DNA from: Actinomycetes bacterium
GTDB taxonomy: Bacteria; Actinomycetota; Acidimicrobiia; Acidimicrobiales; Palsa-688
Assembly (NCBI GenBank): GCA_021787035.1
Contig: JAJYMM010000248.1
Location: 62,001 to 126,000, forward strand
DNA length: 64,000 nucleotides
Direction: 5' to 3'
Part shown: piece by piece, positions 42,336 through 52,048 of the stretch
Layout: each line of letters starts with the position of its first letter
How positions within the stretch are numbered: position 1 is the stretch's first letter
The notes under the pieces: generated by a model
The model's database searches: none
Seen by the model: the letters and a program-made list of their open reading frames with translations, nothing else
Told to the model about the DNA's origin: nothing
Made by a program: the position numbers and the translations under genes

Positions 42336-42569
42336 CTATTCTTCGATGAAGATGCACTCCCCGGGGCACTCCTCCGCGGACTCGCGGGTAGCGTCCTCCA
42401 TGTCCTCTGGGACAAGCGCCAAGCCTGCGTGCCCACCCGGGTCATTGAAAATCTTGTCCCCCTCCTTCACGTAGGAGAGGCCGTCGTCGAGCAAGGTGAA
42501 CACCGCGGGAGCGATCTCCTCGCACAGCCCGTCGCCGGTGCAAAGATCCTGGTCAATCCAGACCTTCAT
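42336..42569 (-). CDS. Small ferredoxin ([3Fe-4S]/[4Fe-4S] type)
   Basis: 77 aa. Cluster ligands are visible as C10-x5-C16 (LCTGDGLC) and C68-P-G-E-C72; acidic throughout. The spacing suits the single-cluster ferredoxins (3Fe-4S or 4Fe-4S) that feed P450s and similar oxygenases. It is divergent from arc across a 218-bp gap. Such a ferredoxin beside arc is recurrent in actinobacteria. Confidence 0.9.
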   Translation of the reverse strand: MKVWIDQDLCTGDGLCEEIAPAVFTLLDDGLSYVKEGDKIFNDPGGHAGLALVPEDMEDATRESAEECPGECIFIEE

Positions 42570-42787
42570 GCTGTTGATGGCACCTTCCTCGTATGGGCCC
42601 CCCTGCTAGGGGCGCCCGTCCAGTAGCATCCAAACTACCGGCGGCAGGACCAAAGTGTCAACGAAGGCTGGCGCGTCTGGCGGCCTCCCATCCGCCAAGA
42701 AAGCGCCAGAGCGCAGTATGGTCGGGTCCAGTTTGGGCCCTTCACCCGGGCGGCCTTCGGGACGATCAACAAGAGGAGGTGGTCCGC

Positions 42788-44542
42788 TTGGCCGAACCAG
42801 AAGAGCTGGCCGAGCTCCGTGCGCAGGCACACTCGGCAGAGGAGCAGGTTGCTGCGCTCGAAGAAGAGGTCGTCGCGCTCCGTCGACGGCTGGCAGACGG
42901 CCCCAAGAGGGTCCGCACGCTCGAAGAGCGCCTGCTCGAGACCAAGGGCCAGCTTCAGCAGGCCCTTTCTCAAAACGAACGCCTCACCTATACGCTTCGG
43001 GAGGCCCGCGAGCACATAGCGTCCCTGCGCGAAGAGGTCGACAAGCTCACCCAGCCACCCTCCGCATACGGCACCTTCCTCTCCTTGAACGAGGACGGCA
43101 CGGCCGACGTGTACTCCGGCGGGCGCAAGATGCGTGTCTCTCTCCACCCCGGCCTCGACGCGGCCGAGCTGACCCGAGGCCAAGAAGTCGTGCTCAACGA
43201 GTCCCTGAACGTGGTCATGGCTCGGGGCAGCGACCTGCAGGGCGAAGTCGTGACTTTAAAGGAAGTGCTGGAGGACAAAAAGAGGGCCATCGTGGTTGCC
43301 CGTGCTGACGAGGAACGAGTGGTGGAGCTCGCGGATGCCCTCCTCGCCGAGAAACTGCGTTCAGGCGACTCGTTGCTCATGGACGCGCGGTCCGGCCTGC
43401 TCCTCGAGAAGCTCCCGCGTCCCGAGGTCGAGGAGCTCATCTTGGAGGAGGTGCCCGACATCTCCTACGAGGACGTGGGGGGCCTCGACCCCCAGATCGA
43501 GCAGATCACAGACGCCGTCGAGCTCCCGTTCCTCTACAGGGAACTGTTTGCCGAGCACAAGCTCCCGGCTCCGAAGGGTGTCCTGCTCTATGGGCCACCG
43601 GGTTGCGGGAAGACGCTGATCGCCAAAGCCGTGGCCAACTCTCTCGCCAAAAAGGTTGCGGAGCGAAGCGCCGATGCTTCCGCGAGAAGCTACTTCTTGA
43701 ACATCAAGGGCCCTGAGCTGCTCAACAAGTACGTCGGGGAGACCGAGCGCCAGATCCGGCTCGTCTTCCAAAGAGCTCGCGAAAAAAGCGAGGAGGGGGT
43801 GCCTGTCATCGTCTTCTTTGACGAGATGGACTCCCTGTTCCGCACACGGGGAAGCGGCATCTCATCGGACGTCGAGTCGACGATCGTGCCGCAGCTCCTA
43901 GCAGAGATCGACGGTGTCGAAGCGCTGAAAAACGTCATCGTGATCGGAGCGTCCAACCGGGAGGACCTGATCGACCCCGCAATCCTGCGCCCGGGCCGTC
44001 TCGACGTCAAGATAAAGATCGAGCGCCCTGACGAGGCATCGGCGGCCCAGATCTTCTCTCGCTACCTCACCTCCACGCTTCCTCTTGACGAGGACGAGGT
44101 GGACAGGCTCGGTGGCGGCGACCGCGACAAGACCGTACGCCTCATGATCGAAAGCACCGTCGAGGAGATGTACCGCGACGACGAGGCCAACAAGTTCCTG
44201 GAGGTCACGTACCAAAACGGGGACAAAGAAATGATGTACTACAAGGACTTCGCGTCCGGGGCCATGATCGAAAACATCGTCAGGCGCGCAAAGAAGCTCG
44301 CCATAAAGCGCCAGATCGCCCGTGAGGGAAGGGGCATCCGCACCCAGGACCTGATCGACTCGATCCGCCAGGAGTTCCGGGAGCACGAGGATCTGCCCAA
44401 CACGACCAACCCCGACGACTGGGCCAAGATCTCTGGGAAGAAGGGCGAGCGCATCGTCTACATCCGCACTGTGACCTCCCAGGGTGAGGAGACGCGGGGC
44501 GGCCGCTCCATAGAGCGCGTCGCCACCGGGCAGTACCTGTAG
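42788..44542 (+). CDS. arc: Proteasome-associated AAA ATPase ARC/Mpa
   Basis: About 584 aa. Start TTG 42788, because AGAGGAGG sits 5-10 bp before it; an upstream frame to 42593 lacks homology. N-terminal coiled coil ([21 protein letters not shown]), two OB domains, then AAA with Walker A GPPGCGKT (about 268-275) and Walker [13 protein letters not shown] (about 338-349). The C-terminal tail ends GQYL, the motif that opens the 20S gate. It recognises Pup on substrates, unfolds them and feeds the proteasome. Confidence 0.95.
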   Translation: MAEPEELAELRAQAHSAEEQVAALEEEVVALRRRLADGPKRVRTLEERLLETKGQLQQALSQNERLTYTLREAREHIASLREEVDKLTQPPSAYGTFLSLNEDGTADVYSGGRKMRVSLHPGLDAAELTRGQEVVLNESLNVVMARGSDLQGEVVTLKEVLEDKKRAIVVARADEERVVELADALLAEKLRSGDSLLMDARSGLLLEKLPRPEVEELILEEVPDISYEDVGGLDPQIEQITDAVELPFLYRELFAEHKLPAPKGVLLYGPPGCGKTLIAKAVANSLAKKVAERSADASARSYFLNIKGPELLNKYVGETERQIRLVFQRAREKSEEGVPVIVFFDEMDSLFRTRGSGISSDVESTIVPQLLAEIDGVEALKNVIVIGASNREDLIDPAILRPGRLDVKIKIERPDEASAAQIFSRYLTSTLPLDEDEVDRLGGGDRDKTVRLMIESTVEEMYRDDEANKFLEVTYQNGDKEMMYYKDFASGAMIENIVRRAKKLAIKRQIAREGRGIRTQDLIDSIRQEFREHEDLPNTTNPDDWAKISGKKGERIVYIRTVTSQGEETRGGRSIERVATGQYL

Positions 44543-44724
44543 AGCCTGCAACCGGGGAGCGGCACCCCTCTGCCCTTCTACCTGGCTCCTCTTCTACTTG
44601 GCGTCTCTTCTACTTGGCGTCGCAGTCCCAACCTCAGCTCGGTTGACCTGCCTAAAGGGCAGCCGCGACCTAAAGACGGTGGGGGAGGCGCCCTCTTTCT
44701 TCGTGGGCACGGTAACGTCGCCAC

Positions 44725-46218
44725 GTGGCCATAGCGAAGGTCCTCGGGATGGAGACCGAGTACGGCATCATCGTGCGCGGTGCCGGCGAGCCCAACCCGA
44801 TCGCGGCCTCGTCCGCACTCATCAACGCCTACGTCGCATCGCTAGCGAGGCGCATCGAGTGGGACTTCCAGGACGAGTCGCCGGCCAGGGATGCGCGTGG
44901 GTTCGTGCGCGAGTCACAGCTCGCGCCCGAGGTCGAGACGCACCTGGTCAACGCCGTGCTAACCAACGGTGCTCGGTACTACGTAGACCATGCACACCCC
45001 GAGTACTCGGGGCCTGAGTGCTCAAACGCCTGGGAAGCGGTGCTCTACGACAAGGCCGGCGAGGCCATACTTGCCCGCTCCGTCGAAGCCGCGACGCACA
45101 TGCTCGCGCCGGGGCAGCAGGTCAGCGCCTACAAAAACAACTCGGACGGCAAGGGCAACTCCTATGGTTCGCACGAGAACTACCTGATGGACAGGTCAGT
45201 GCCGTTCTCGCGTATCGTGCAGCACGCCATCCCCCATTTCGTGACCCGCCAGATCTACACGGGAGCGGGCAAGGTGGGGACCGAAGCCGCCGGGACCGAG
45301 GGCGTCGACTTCCAGATCACGCAGCGCGCCGACTTCTTCGAGGAGGAAGTCGGCCTGGAAACGACTTTGAAGCGGCCGATAGTCAACACGCGTGACGAAC
45401 CCCACTGCGATGCCCAGAAGTACCGGCGCCTGCACGTGATCCTGGGAGATGCAAACCTCTCCGAGGTCGCCAACCTGTTGAAGGTCGGCACGACGGCGAT
45501 AGTGCTCGCGATGATCGAGGACGACTGGTTCGCTCGCCACGGCCGCGACTACATGCTGGCCACACCCGTTCGGTCTATGCGGCAAGTGTCCTACGACCTA
45601 TCACTCGCGAGGCCGTTGGCGCTGGCCAATGGCCGTCAGATGACCGCCCTCGAGATCCAGTGGGAGCACCTGGACCTCGCGCGCAAGTACGCAGAGGACG
45701 TGGGCCTTGACGCCGTCGGGGGGGAGGAGGTCGGCAAGGACGTCCTGCGGCGCTGGGAGGAGGTCCTGACCGGTCTCGAGTCCGAGCCGATGTCTCTCGC
45801 CAACAAGTTGGACTGGGTCGCCAAGTACCGCATGGTGAGCGGCTACCGTGAGCGTCATGGGCTCGGGTGGCGAGATCCCAAGTTGCTGGCGATGGACCTG
45901 CAATACCACGACGTGCGTCCGGAGCGGTCGCTCTACACGCGCGCGGGCATGGCAAGGCTCCTGCGCCCCGAGGACGTCGAGCGAGCCATGACCGAGCCAC
46001 CCACCACCACCAGGGCTTATTTCAGAGGCCGCTGCCTACAGCGGTGGCCCCAGGCGATAGCAGCTGCCAACTGGGACTCTCTCGTGTTCGACCTCGGGCA
46101 CGACCCGCTGCGCAGGGTGCCCATGATGGAGCCACTCCGAGGCACCGCGGCCCACGTCGACGAGCTCCTGGCACGTTGTAACACCCCGGCCGAGCTATTG
46201 GAGCAGCTCGGCTCATGA
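44725..46218 (+). CDS. dop: Pup deamidase/depupylase Dop
   Basis: 497 aa, GTG start. The glutamine-synthetase-like fold has the metal/ATP-binding E10 (METEYG) and the Asp nucleophile/base D88 in YVDHAHPEYS. The Dop-specific loop is seen (QDESPARDARGF, about residues 49-60), which distinguishes it from PafA. It deamidates Pup's C-terminal Gln to Glu and removes Pup from proteins. Pup follows 15 bp downstream with its own GAGGAGG site. Confidence 0.95.
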   Translation: MAIAKVLGMETEYGIIVRGAGEPNPIAASSALINAYVASLARRIEWDFQDESPARDARGFVRESQLAPEVETHLVNAVLTNGARYYVDHAHPEYSGPECSNAWEAVLYDKAGEAILARSVEAATHMLAPGQQVSAYKNNSDGKGNSYGSHENYLMDRSVPFSRIVQHAIPHFVTRQIYTGAGKVGTEAAGTEGVDFQITQRADFFEEEVGLETTLKRPIVNTRDEPHCDAQKYRRLHVILGDANLSEVANLLKVGTTAIVLAMIEDDWFARHGRDYMLATPVRSMRQVSYDLSLARPLALANGRQMTALEIQWEHLDLARKYAEDVGLDAVGGEEVGKDVLRRWEEVLTGLESEPMSLANKLDWVAKYRMVSGYRERHGLGWRDPKLLAMDLQYHDVRPERSLYTRAGMARLLRPEDVERAMTEPPTTTRAYFRGRCLQRWPQAIAAANWDSLVFDLGHDPLRRVPMMEPLRGTAAHVDELLARCNTPAELLEQLGS

Positions 46219-46233
46219 GGAGGTACCAGAGCA

Positions 46234-46431
46234 ATGGCTGAAAGAGAGCAGATCAAAAAGCAAGCACCGCCGCGTCAGGAAACAGAGGAAGTCGAAGAGA
46301 TACCTGCCGGCTCCAAGCGCGGCGAGGAACTGAAAGCCGAGCTCGACGACCTGCTCGACGAGATCGACGAGGTCCTGGAGGATAACGCGGAAGAGTTCGT
46401 TAAGTCCTACGTGCAAAAGGGCGGCCAGTAG
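46234..46431 (+). CDS. pup: Prokaryotic ubiquitin-like protein Pup
   Basis: 65 aa, very acidic and largely helical in its C-terminal half ([20 protein letters not shown]), ending YVQKGGQ. The final Gln requires deamidation by Dop before ligation by PafA. The start is preceded by GAGGAGG. Size and C-terminus are canonical. Confidence 0.97.
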   Translation: MAEREQIKKQAPPRQETEEVEEIPAGSKRGEELKAELDDLLDEIDEVLEDNAEEFVKSYVQKGGQ

Positions 46432-46434
46432 GAA

Positions 46435-46465
46435 GTAGTAGCCCGGCCAAAGTCCGGGCTGCTAC
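46435..46465 (+). terminator. Strong stem-loop between pup and prcB
   Basis: A 12-bp stem (46435-46446 with 46454-46465, including one G-U pair) and a 7-base loop directly after the pup stop, before the prcB start at 46541. It has no T-tract, so it could be a weak attenuator or an mRNA-stabilising element that makes pup mRNA exceed prcBA. Stem pairing was read by hand. Confidence 0.6.
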
Positions 46466-46540
46466 CCGAGCCGCGCACGGGTACGCCTGTCGGCGTCCTG
46501 TGCCTGTCGCGTTGAGAGCCACTATGGTCGGTACGCACGT

Positions 46541-47377
46541 ATGACGTTCCCCGCCTTCCCGCCTGAGCGCGACCCCGGGCCAGATTTTCACGAGTTGCTT
46601 GTACGCATGGGCCTCTCACCCTTCGAACCGCGCGCTCCCCAAGCCGTCCCCAGGACAACGTCCGCTACGCCTTTCGAGGTGCCGCACGGCACAACGATCT
46701 GCGCCGTCCGCTACAAAGACGGTGTGATCATGGCCGGCGACCGCCGGGCGACAGCCGGTTCAGCCATAGCCCACCGCACAATAGAAAAAGTCCACCCCGC
46801 GGACAGCTACAGCGGGGTAGCCATAGCCGGCGCCGCCGGGCCAGCGCTCGAGATGGTGCGGCTCTTCCAGCTGCAGCTCGAGCATTACGAGAAGGTCGAA
46901 GGCCAAGCGCTCAGCCTCGAGGGGAAGGCCAACCAGCTCGCCCAAATGGTCCGCGGCAACTTCGCGATGGCCCTCCAAGGCCTCGTCGTCGTGCCCCTCT
47001 TCGCCGGCTACGACCTGCGCCGGGCCAGGGGCCGCATCTACACCTACGACCCGACCGGGGGTCGCTACGAGGAGATCGACTTCCACGCTGACGGCTCGGG
47101 GGGCCGCGACGCGCGTACGACCATCAAACTTGGGTTCAAAGAGGACTTGCCTCGCGAGGAGGGGGTCGAACTATTGGTGCGTGCCTTGTGGCAGGCGGCC
47201 GACGAGGACTCGGCGACAGGCGGGCCAGACGCCGTCCGCGGGATTTACCCGACCGTCGCCACGATCACCGCTGAAGGATTTACAAGGGTGCCGGAGCCGG
47301 AGGTGGCCGCTGCCTTCGAGAGAGTGATCGCCACGCTGTCAGCGGCTGAGGTCCACCGGGAGGACGACGAGCGATGA
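46541..47377 (+). CDS. prcB: 20S proteasome beta subunit PrcB
   Basis: 278 aa. A 50-residue propeptide ends at HG, and the Thr nucleophile is T51 (HGTTICAVRY). The conserved GDRRATAG and the C-terminal GRDARTTIKLGF segment are typical. The prcA start overlaps its stop by 4 bp. The mature ring provides the chymotrypsin-like activity. Confidence 0.95.
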   Translation: MTFPAFPPERDPGPDFHELLVRMGLSPFEPRAPQAVPRTTSATPFEVPHGTTICAVRYKDGVIMAGDRRATAGSAIAHRTIEKVHPADSYSGVAIAGAAGPALEMVRLFQLQLEHYEKVEGQALSLEGKANQLAQMVRGNFAMALQGLVVVPLFAGYDLRRARGRIYTYDPTGGRYEEIDFHADGSGGRDARTTIKLGFKEDLPREEGVELLVRALWQAADEDSATGGPDAVRGIYPTVATITAEGFTRVPEPEVAAAFERVIATLSAAEVHREDDER

Positions 47378-48111
47378 CGATGCCCTTCTACGTGGCGCCA
47401 GAGCAGTTCATGAAGGACAAGGCGGACTTCGCCCGAAAAAACATCGCGCGCGGCCGCCCCCTCGTCGCCACGGTCTACGACCGTGGAGTGCTGATCTGCG
47501 CTGAAAACAGCTCCCGCTCGCTCCACAAGGTAAGCGAGATCTACGACCGCATCGCATTCGCCGGCGTCGGTAAGTACAACGAGTTCGACCAGCTCCGCGT
47601 CTCGGGAGTGCAGGCAGCAGATTTGAAGGGCTACCAGTTCAGCCGGGAAGACGTCGATGCCCGTTCCCTCGCCAACCTCTACGCCCGCTACATGGGCAAT
47701 GTCTTCACGCATGAAATGAAACCGCTCGAGGTCGAGATCCTGGTGGCGGAGGTTGGCCCGCGCACCGGGGAGGACCAGCTGTTCCACATCCTTTACGACG
47801 GCACCGTGGTGGACGAAGATCGCTTCACGGCTCTAGGCGGTGAGTCAGACGCCATAAGTGGCCGCATGGACCGCGCCTACAGTGCCGGCTGGCTCGTGGG
47901 AGACGCTCTCAAAGCCTCGGTGTCCGCCCTCGGGGGCGAGCGTCACCTCGGCGCGACCGAGCTCGAGGTGGCCGTGCTCGAGCGCGGGAACGGACGGCGG
48001 GCGTTCCGGCGGATCGTGGAACCCGAGCTGTCGGCCCTCCTTGGCGAGGCGAGCGAGCCAGGGGGTGCCGGCACCGGGGAGGCGCCGGAGGCGGCAGGCC
48101 AGCCCCAGTAG
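47374..48111 (+). CDS. prcA: 20S proteasome alpha subunit PrcA
   Basis: 245 aa, ATGA overlap with prcB. N-terminal gating segment (MTMPFYVAPEQFMKDKADFARK), then the alpha-subunit core; FAGVGKYNEFDQLRVSG is a hallmark. The stop codon (48109-48111) falls inside the first units of a 14-bp repeat, so repeat expansion or shift would change only the last few residues (GQPQ). Confidence 0.95.
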   Translation: MTMPFYVAPEQFMKDKADFARKNIARGRPLVATVYDRGVLICAENSSRSLHKVSEIYDRIAFAGVGKYNEFDQLRVSGVQAADLKGYQFSREDVDARSLANLYARYMGNVFTHEMKPLEVEILVAEVGPRTGEDQLFHILYDGTVVDEDRFTALGGESDAISGRMDRAYSAGWLVGDALKASVSALGGERHLGATELEVAVLERGNGRRAFRRIVEPELSALLGEASEPGGAGTGEAPEAAGQPQ

Positions 48112-48187
48112 GCCAGCCCCAGTAGGCCAGCCCCAGTAGGCCAGCCCCAGTAGGCCAGCCCCAGTAGGCCAGCCCCAGTAGGCCAGC
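48096..48187 (+). repeat. 14-bp tandem repeat across prcA stop
   Basis: Six full and one partial copies of AGGCCAGCCCCAGT, all identical. The first copy contains the last codons of prcA and the TAG; the rest is intergenic, ending at the 3' end of the convergent DUF2007 gene. Identity of copies implies recent expansion. No spacers, so not a CRISPR. Confidence 0.95.
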
Positions 48188-48191
48188 TCTT

Positions 48192-48536
48192 TCACCCGAG
48201 GAAATGGGCGAGGACGGGAGCGCCGGCCACGAGCACCGCAGCCAACGCAGCCAAGAGCCGCCGGTAGCGTACCCATCTCGGGTGGGACAGGCGAAGCGGG
48301 GTACCCGGGCCACCAGGGACATCGCCGCTAAAGGCGGCCTCTACCTCATCGGCGAGGAGGAGTTCTGCCGCCAGGTCGGCCTGATCTTCTTCCACCAGCA
48401 CGCTCACGGCCCCAAAGGCGTAGGGCCGCGACAAGTTTGCCCTGAGCTCCGTGACGATACCCGCGGATCCGAGGCGCGCAGCAAGTACGTTGGCCTGCCA
48501 GAAGTCCGGAACTGTCCGGAGGTGGACCATCCGCAT
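48192..48536 (-). CDS. DUF2007-type putative signal-transducing protein with membrane anchor
   Basis: 114 aa. The N-terminal DUF2007-like pattern ([41 protein letters not shown]) is followed by a C-terminal membrane span ([20 protein letters not shown]). Its role is unknown. It is on the opposite strand in the middle of the proteasome locus, between prcA and pafA. Confidence 0.72.
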   Translation of the reverse strand: MRMVHLRTVPDFWQANVLAARLGSAGIVTELRANLSRPYAFGAVSVLVEEDQADLAAELLLADEVEAAFSGDVPGGPGTPLRLSHPRWVRYRRLLAALAAVLVAGAPVLAHFLG

Positions 48537-48631
48537 ACCAGCCAGAAGGCTACCGCAGGCCCCGGAAGCGGCCCAGGCCGCCCTCGCTTGGGCGTTCTGT
48601 CAGGCTAACCTGCCGACGAGAGAGAGGTCAC

Positions 48632-49990
48632 ATGGAACGGCGCATCTTCGGCCTGGAGAACGAGTACGGCGTGACCTGCACGTTGCGGGGTCAGCGCCGG
48701 CTCAGCCCCGACGAAGTGGCGCGCTACCTCTTCCGCAGGGTCGTGTCCTGGGGCAGGAGCTCCAATGTGTTCCTAGAAAACGGGGCCCGTCTTTACCTGG
48801 ACGTGGGCTCTCACCCCGAGTACGCGACTCCCGAGTGCGACTCCATCTCGGACCTGGTCATCCACGACAAAGCAGGTGAGAGGATCCTCGAGCACCTGGT
48901 CGTCTCGGCGGAGGCCCGCCTAAGAGAGGAAGGCATCCGGGGCGTGATCTTCCTCTTCAAGAACAACACCGACAGCGCCGGCAACTCCTACGGCTGCCAC
49001 GAGAACTACCTGACGACCAGGCGCGACGACTTCACCCACTATGCCGAGGTACTGATCCCGTTCCTCATCTCCCGCCAGATCTACGCCGGTGCGGGTAAGG
49101 TGCTCCAGACCGCACGGGGGGCCCAGTACTGCATAAGCCAGCGCGCCGAGCACATCTGGGAAAGTGTCTCTTCGGCTACGACCCGGAGCCGGCCCATCAT
49201 AAACACCAGGGACGAGCCGCACGCCGACGCAGAGCGCTACCGGAGGCTCCACGTGATCGTCGGGGACTCCAACATGAGCGAGTACGCCACGTTCTTGAAG
49301 GTTGGTGCGGCCAGCATAATGCTGCGCATGCTCGAGGACTCCTCTGTCGTCATGCGAGACATGACCCTCGAGAACCCGATCCGGGCGATCCGGGAGATAA
49401 GCCACGACGTGACTTGCCGGCGCAAGGTGAGGTTGGCCAACGGCAGGGAAGCGAGCGCGCTCGAGATACAGAACGAGTACTTGGAGCGTGCCCAGCGCTA
49501 CCAGCAACAGCGTGGGCTCTCCCCGCTCGAGGACAAGGCGCTGCAGATGTGGGAGCACTGTCTCACGGGCCTCGAGAAAGACCCTTGGTCACTTGACAGG
49601 GAATGTGACTGGGTCATCAAGCACAACCTGATCGAGGCCTACCGAGAGCGTGAGGGGCTCCCCCTCACGCACCCCAAGGTGGCGCTCATGGACCTCCAGT
49701 ACCACGACGTCAACCGCCGGCGCGGCCTTTACTACCGCCTCGAGAGGCGTGGCCTCGTAGAGCGCATCGCGACGGACGAGGAGATCGACCGCGCCCTCGA
49801 CGAGCCGCCCCAGACGACCCGCGCCAGGCTGCGGGGCGAGTTCATCCGCCGAGCCAAGGAACGCCGCCGCGACTTCACCGTCGACTGGGTCCACTTGAAG
49901 CTGAACGACCAGGCCCAGCGCACGGTCCTTTGCAAGGACCCGTTCAAAGCGAGAGACGAGCGGGTCGAGAAGCTCATCGCCTCCCTGTGA
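48632..49990 (+). CDS. pafA: Pup-protein ligase PafA
   Basis: 452 aa. Glutamine-synthetase-like ligase: E9 (FGLENEYG) and D57 in [14 protein letters not shown]. It lacks the Dop loop seen in the paralogue at 44725. It phosphorylates deamidated Pup and attaches it to substrate lysines. The ribosome site GAGAGAGG precedes the ATG. It is followed 22 bp later by pafB. Confidence 0.96.
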   Translation: MERRIFGLENEYGVTCTLRGQRRLSPDEVARYLFRRVVSWGRSSNVFLENGARLYLDVGSHPEYATPECDSISDLVIHDKAGERILEHLVVSAEARLREEGIRGVIFLFKNNTDSAGNSYGCHENYLTTRRDDFTHYAEVLIPFLISRQIYAGAGKVLQTARGAQYCISQRAEHIWESVSSATTRSRPIINTRDEPHADAERYRRLHVIVGDSNMSEYATFLKVGAASIMLRMLEDSSVVMRDMTLENPIRAIREISHDVTCRRKVRLANGREASALEIQNEYLERAQRYQQQRGLSPLEDKALQMWEHCLTGLEKDPWSLDRECDWVIKHNLIEAYREREGLPLTHPKVALMDLQYHDVNRRRGLYYRLERRGLVERIATDEEIDRALDEPPQTTRARLRGEFIRRAKERRRDFTVDWVHLKLNDQAQRTVLCKDPFKARDERVEKLIASL

Positions 49991-50012
49991 GCGAGCGAGA
50001 GGGGAGCGCCCG

Positions 50013-51047
50013 ATGAGTGGGCGCAGCGGTGTGAACCGCCTCGAGCGGCTCGTCAACCTCCTGGTTGCCCTGCTTGACACACGCCGGCCGCTGTCGCGCG
50101 ACGAGCTTCGGGAGCGTGTCGGAGGCTACAGCGAAGACCCCTCCAATTTCCGCAGGAACTTCGAGCGGGACAAGGACCTGCTCCGCCAGATGGGCATCCC
50201 GGTGCTGGCGGAGCCCCTCAACCCGGGCTCAGCAGAGGACCAGAGCGGCTACTGGGTTCCCCGGGAGCTGTACGAGATGGCGGACCCAGGCCTCGACGAG
50301 GAGGAGCTCATGGCCCTCTCGCTGGCGGCTTCGCTGGTCGAGTTCCGGGAGGAGGGGGAGGGCGGGAACGCGACAACGGCCGCTCTTCGCAAGCTCGCTG
50401 GGGCCGGCGCCGGAAGGACAGGAGCGCTCATGGCGAGCGCCGCGCCCGGGGCCTCCGAGGGGAGCGGCGACGGGCCCAGCGCCGCCGTCTTGGACGTGCC
50501 GCTCGGGCCCGAGGTGACCACCCTGTTCTCAGGCGTAGCCGGCAGGCAGGTCGTGAGGTTCACCTACAACGGCATCTCTCGGCGCGTCGAGCCGTACAGG
50601 CTCTCGTACCGTGACGGCCGCTGGTACCTCGCGGGCTTCGACCAGGGCCGGGCGGCAGAGCGGCTTTTCCGTGTTGACCGGGTCGAAGGTGGTGTCGAGC
50701 TCGAGGGCGAGCCCGGCGCCTTCGACAGGCCCGAGGGCGCGCTCGCCGGCCCGCCCCCGCCTTGGCGGTTGGGTGACGAGCCGGCGGTCAGCGTTGAACT
50801 GCGAGTCGACGCGGCGCAGGCCCCTTGGGTGAGCCGGCTAGCGGGCGCGGGACCGGAGGTGGTACCTGGGCCGGACGGCGACGTGGTCTTCTCCTTGGAA
50901 GTGACCAACTGGGAGGGCTTCCGGGGGTTCGTGCTAGGACTGCTCGACCACGCGGAGGTCCTTTCGCCTCCGCAGGCCCGGGACAAGGTCGTCTCGTGGC
51001 TGAGCGCGATGGCAGCCGGCTCACCTTCGGGCGAGGTCTCAGCATGA
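50013..51047 (+). CDS. pafB: WYL transcription regulator PafB
   Basis: 344 aa. An N-terminal winged helix (RLERLVNLLVALLDTRRPLSRDELRERV) is followed by a WYL domain (about 160-235, with GRWYLAGFD) and the C-terminal extension. In mycobacteria PafB and PafC act together as a LexA-independent activator of the DNA-damage response. ATGA overlap with pafC supports the heterodimer. Confidence 0.92.
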   Translation: MSGRSGVNRLERLVNLLVALLDTRRPLSRDELRERVGGYSEDPSNFRRNFERDKDLLRQMGIPVLAEPLNPGSAEDQSGYWVPRELYEMADPGLDEEELMALSLAASLVEFREEGEGGNATTAALRKLAGAGAGRTGALMASAAPGASEGSGDGPSAAVLDVPLGPEVTTLFSGVAGRQVVRFTYNGISRRVEPYRLSYRDGRWYLAGFDQGRAAERLFRVDRVEGGVELEGEPGAFDRPEGALAGPPPPWRLGDEPAVSVELRVDAAQAPWVSRLAGAGPEVVPGPDGDVVFSLEVTNWEGFRGFVLGLLDHAEVLSPPQARDKVVSWLSAMAAGSPSGEVSA

Positions 51048-52048
51048 AACGCACTACCGCCAGCGAGCGCCTGGCGCGTCTGCTCGCACTTGTGCCGTGG
51101 GTGGTAGCCCAAGACGGCCCCCGCGTGGCTGATGTTGCCGAACGCTTCGGCATCCCCGAGGACGAGCTTGTCGATGACCTGGAGCTGCTTTTCATGTGCG
51201 GCGTTTACCCCTTCACGCCGGACTCGCTGATCGAGGTCGACATAGAGGGGGGAAGGGTTTGGGTGCGCTTTGCCGACTGGTTCCGCCGGCCCCTGCGCCT
51301 GACGGCGCCCGAAGGCCTTGCCCTGCTCGCCGCGGCCCGTGCGGCGCTCGCCACGCCGGCTGGGACCAGCGTCCCCTCCCTTGAGAGGGCCGTGGCCAAG
51401 CTCGAGCACGCCCTCGGGACCGGCGCGCAGGACGCGGTCGCCGTGGAGCCGGGTCAGGCCTCTGGCGAGGTCCTCGCTAGCTTGCAGGTGGCCAACCGGG
51501 AGCGGCGCAAGGTCCGCATCTCGTATTACTCCTTCGGGCGGGACGAGACGACCGAACGCGTCGTGCAGCCTTGGCAGGTGTTTTCCTCCGAAGGCCACTG
51601 GTACCTGCTGGCCTGGTGCGAGCTCGTCGATGGGCGGCGTCTTTTCCGGGTCGACCGGACGAGGGCGGCGACCGTGCTCGAGGAGCACTTCGAAGCCCCG
51701 AGCGAGCTGGCCCCGGTCGCCTCGCTGTACGAGGGCCGGGAAGAGGACCCCGTGGTGGTGCTCGACCTCGCCCCCGAAGCCCGCTGGGTTGCCGAGCGCT
51801 ACCCGAACGAAGGCACCGAGCAACACAGTGGGGGCCATGTCCAAGTCCGCCTCCGGGTGAGCTCCCGTGCTTGGTTGGAACGGATCCTCCTCCGGGCGGG
51901 GCCAGCGGCCACGGTCGTGTCGGGAGCGGAGGGCGTAGCGGCTGAGGCCGCTCTCCGCTTGCTCGCCGTGTACGGCTTTGGCCGGGACGCCCCTGCGCCG
52001 GGGGCTACACCATGCGTGCCCGCTGGCACGGTAACCTCGCGAAGGTGA
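51044..52048 (+). CDS. pafC: WYL transcription regulator PafC
   Basis: 334 aa from ATG 51044, overlapping pafB by 4 bp; the frame open to 50825 is spurious. Helix-turn-helix (DVAERFGIPEDELVDDLELLFMCG) then WYL domain (EGHWYLLAWCE). Works with PafB. Its stop lies inside the signal peptidase start region. Confidence 0.92.
   Translation: MKRTTASERLARLLALVPWVVAQDGPRVADVAERFGIPEDELVDDLELLFMCGVYPFTPDSLIEVDIEGGRVWVRFADWFRRPLRLTAPEGLALLAAARAALATPAGTSVPSLERAVAKLEHALGTGAQDAVAVEPGQASGEVLASLQVANRERRKVRISYYSFGRDETTERVVQPWQVFSSEGHWYLLAWCELVDGRRLFRVDRTRAATVLEEHFEAPSELAPVASLYEGREEDPVVVLDLAPEARWVAERYPNEGTEQHSGGHVQVRLRVSSRAWLERILLRAGPAATVVSGAEGVAAEAALRLLAVYGFGRDAPAPGATPCVPAGTVTSRR

Noticed and set aside
48096-48187. 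Possible CRISPR array
   Set aside because: Units are 14 bp and contiguous without spacers, and no cas genes are present.
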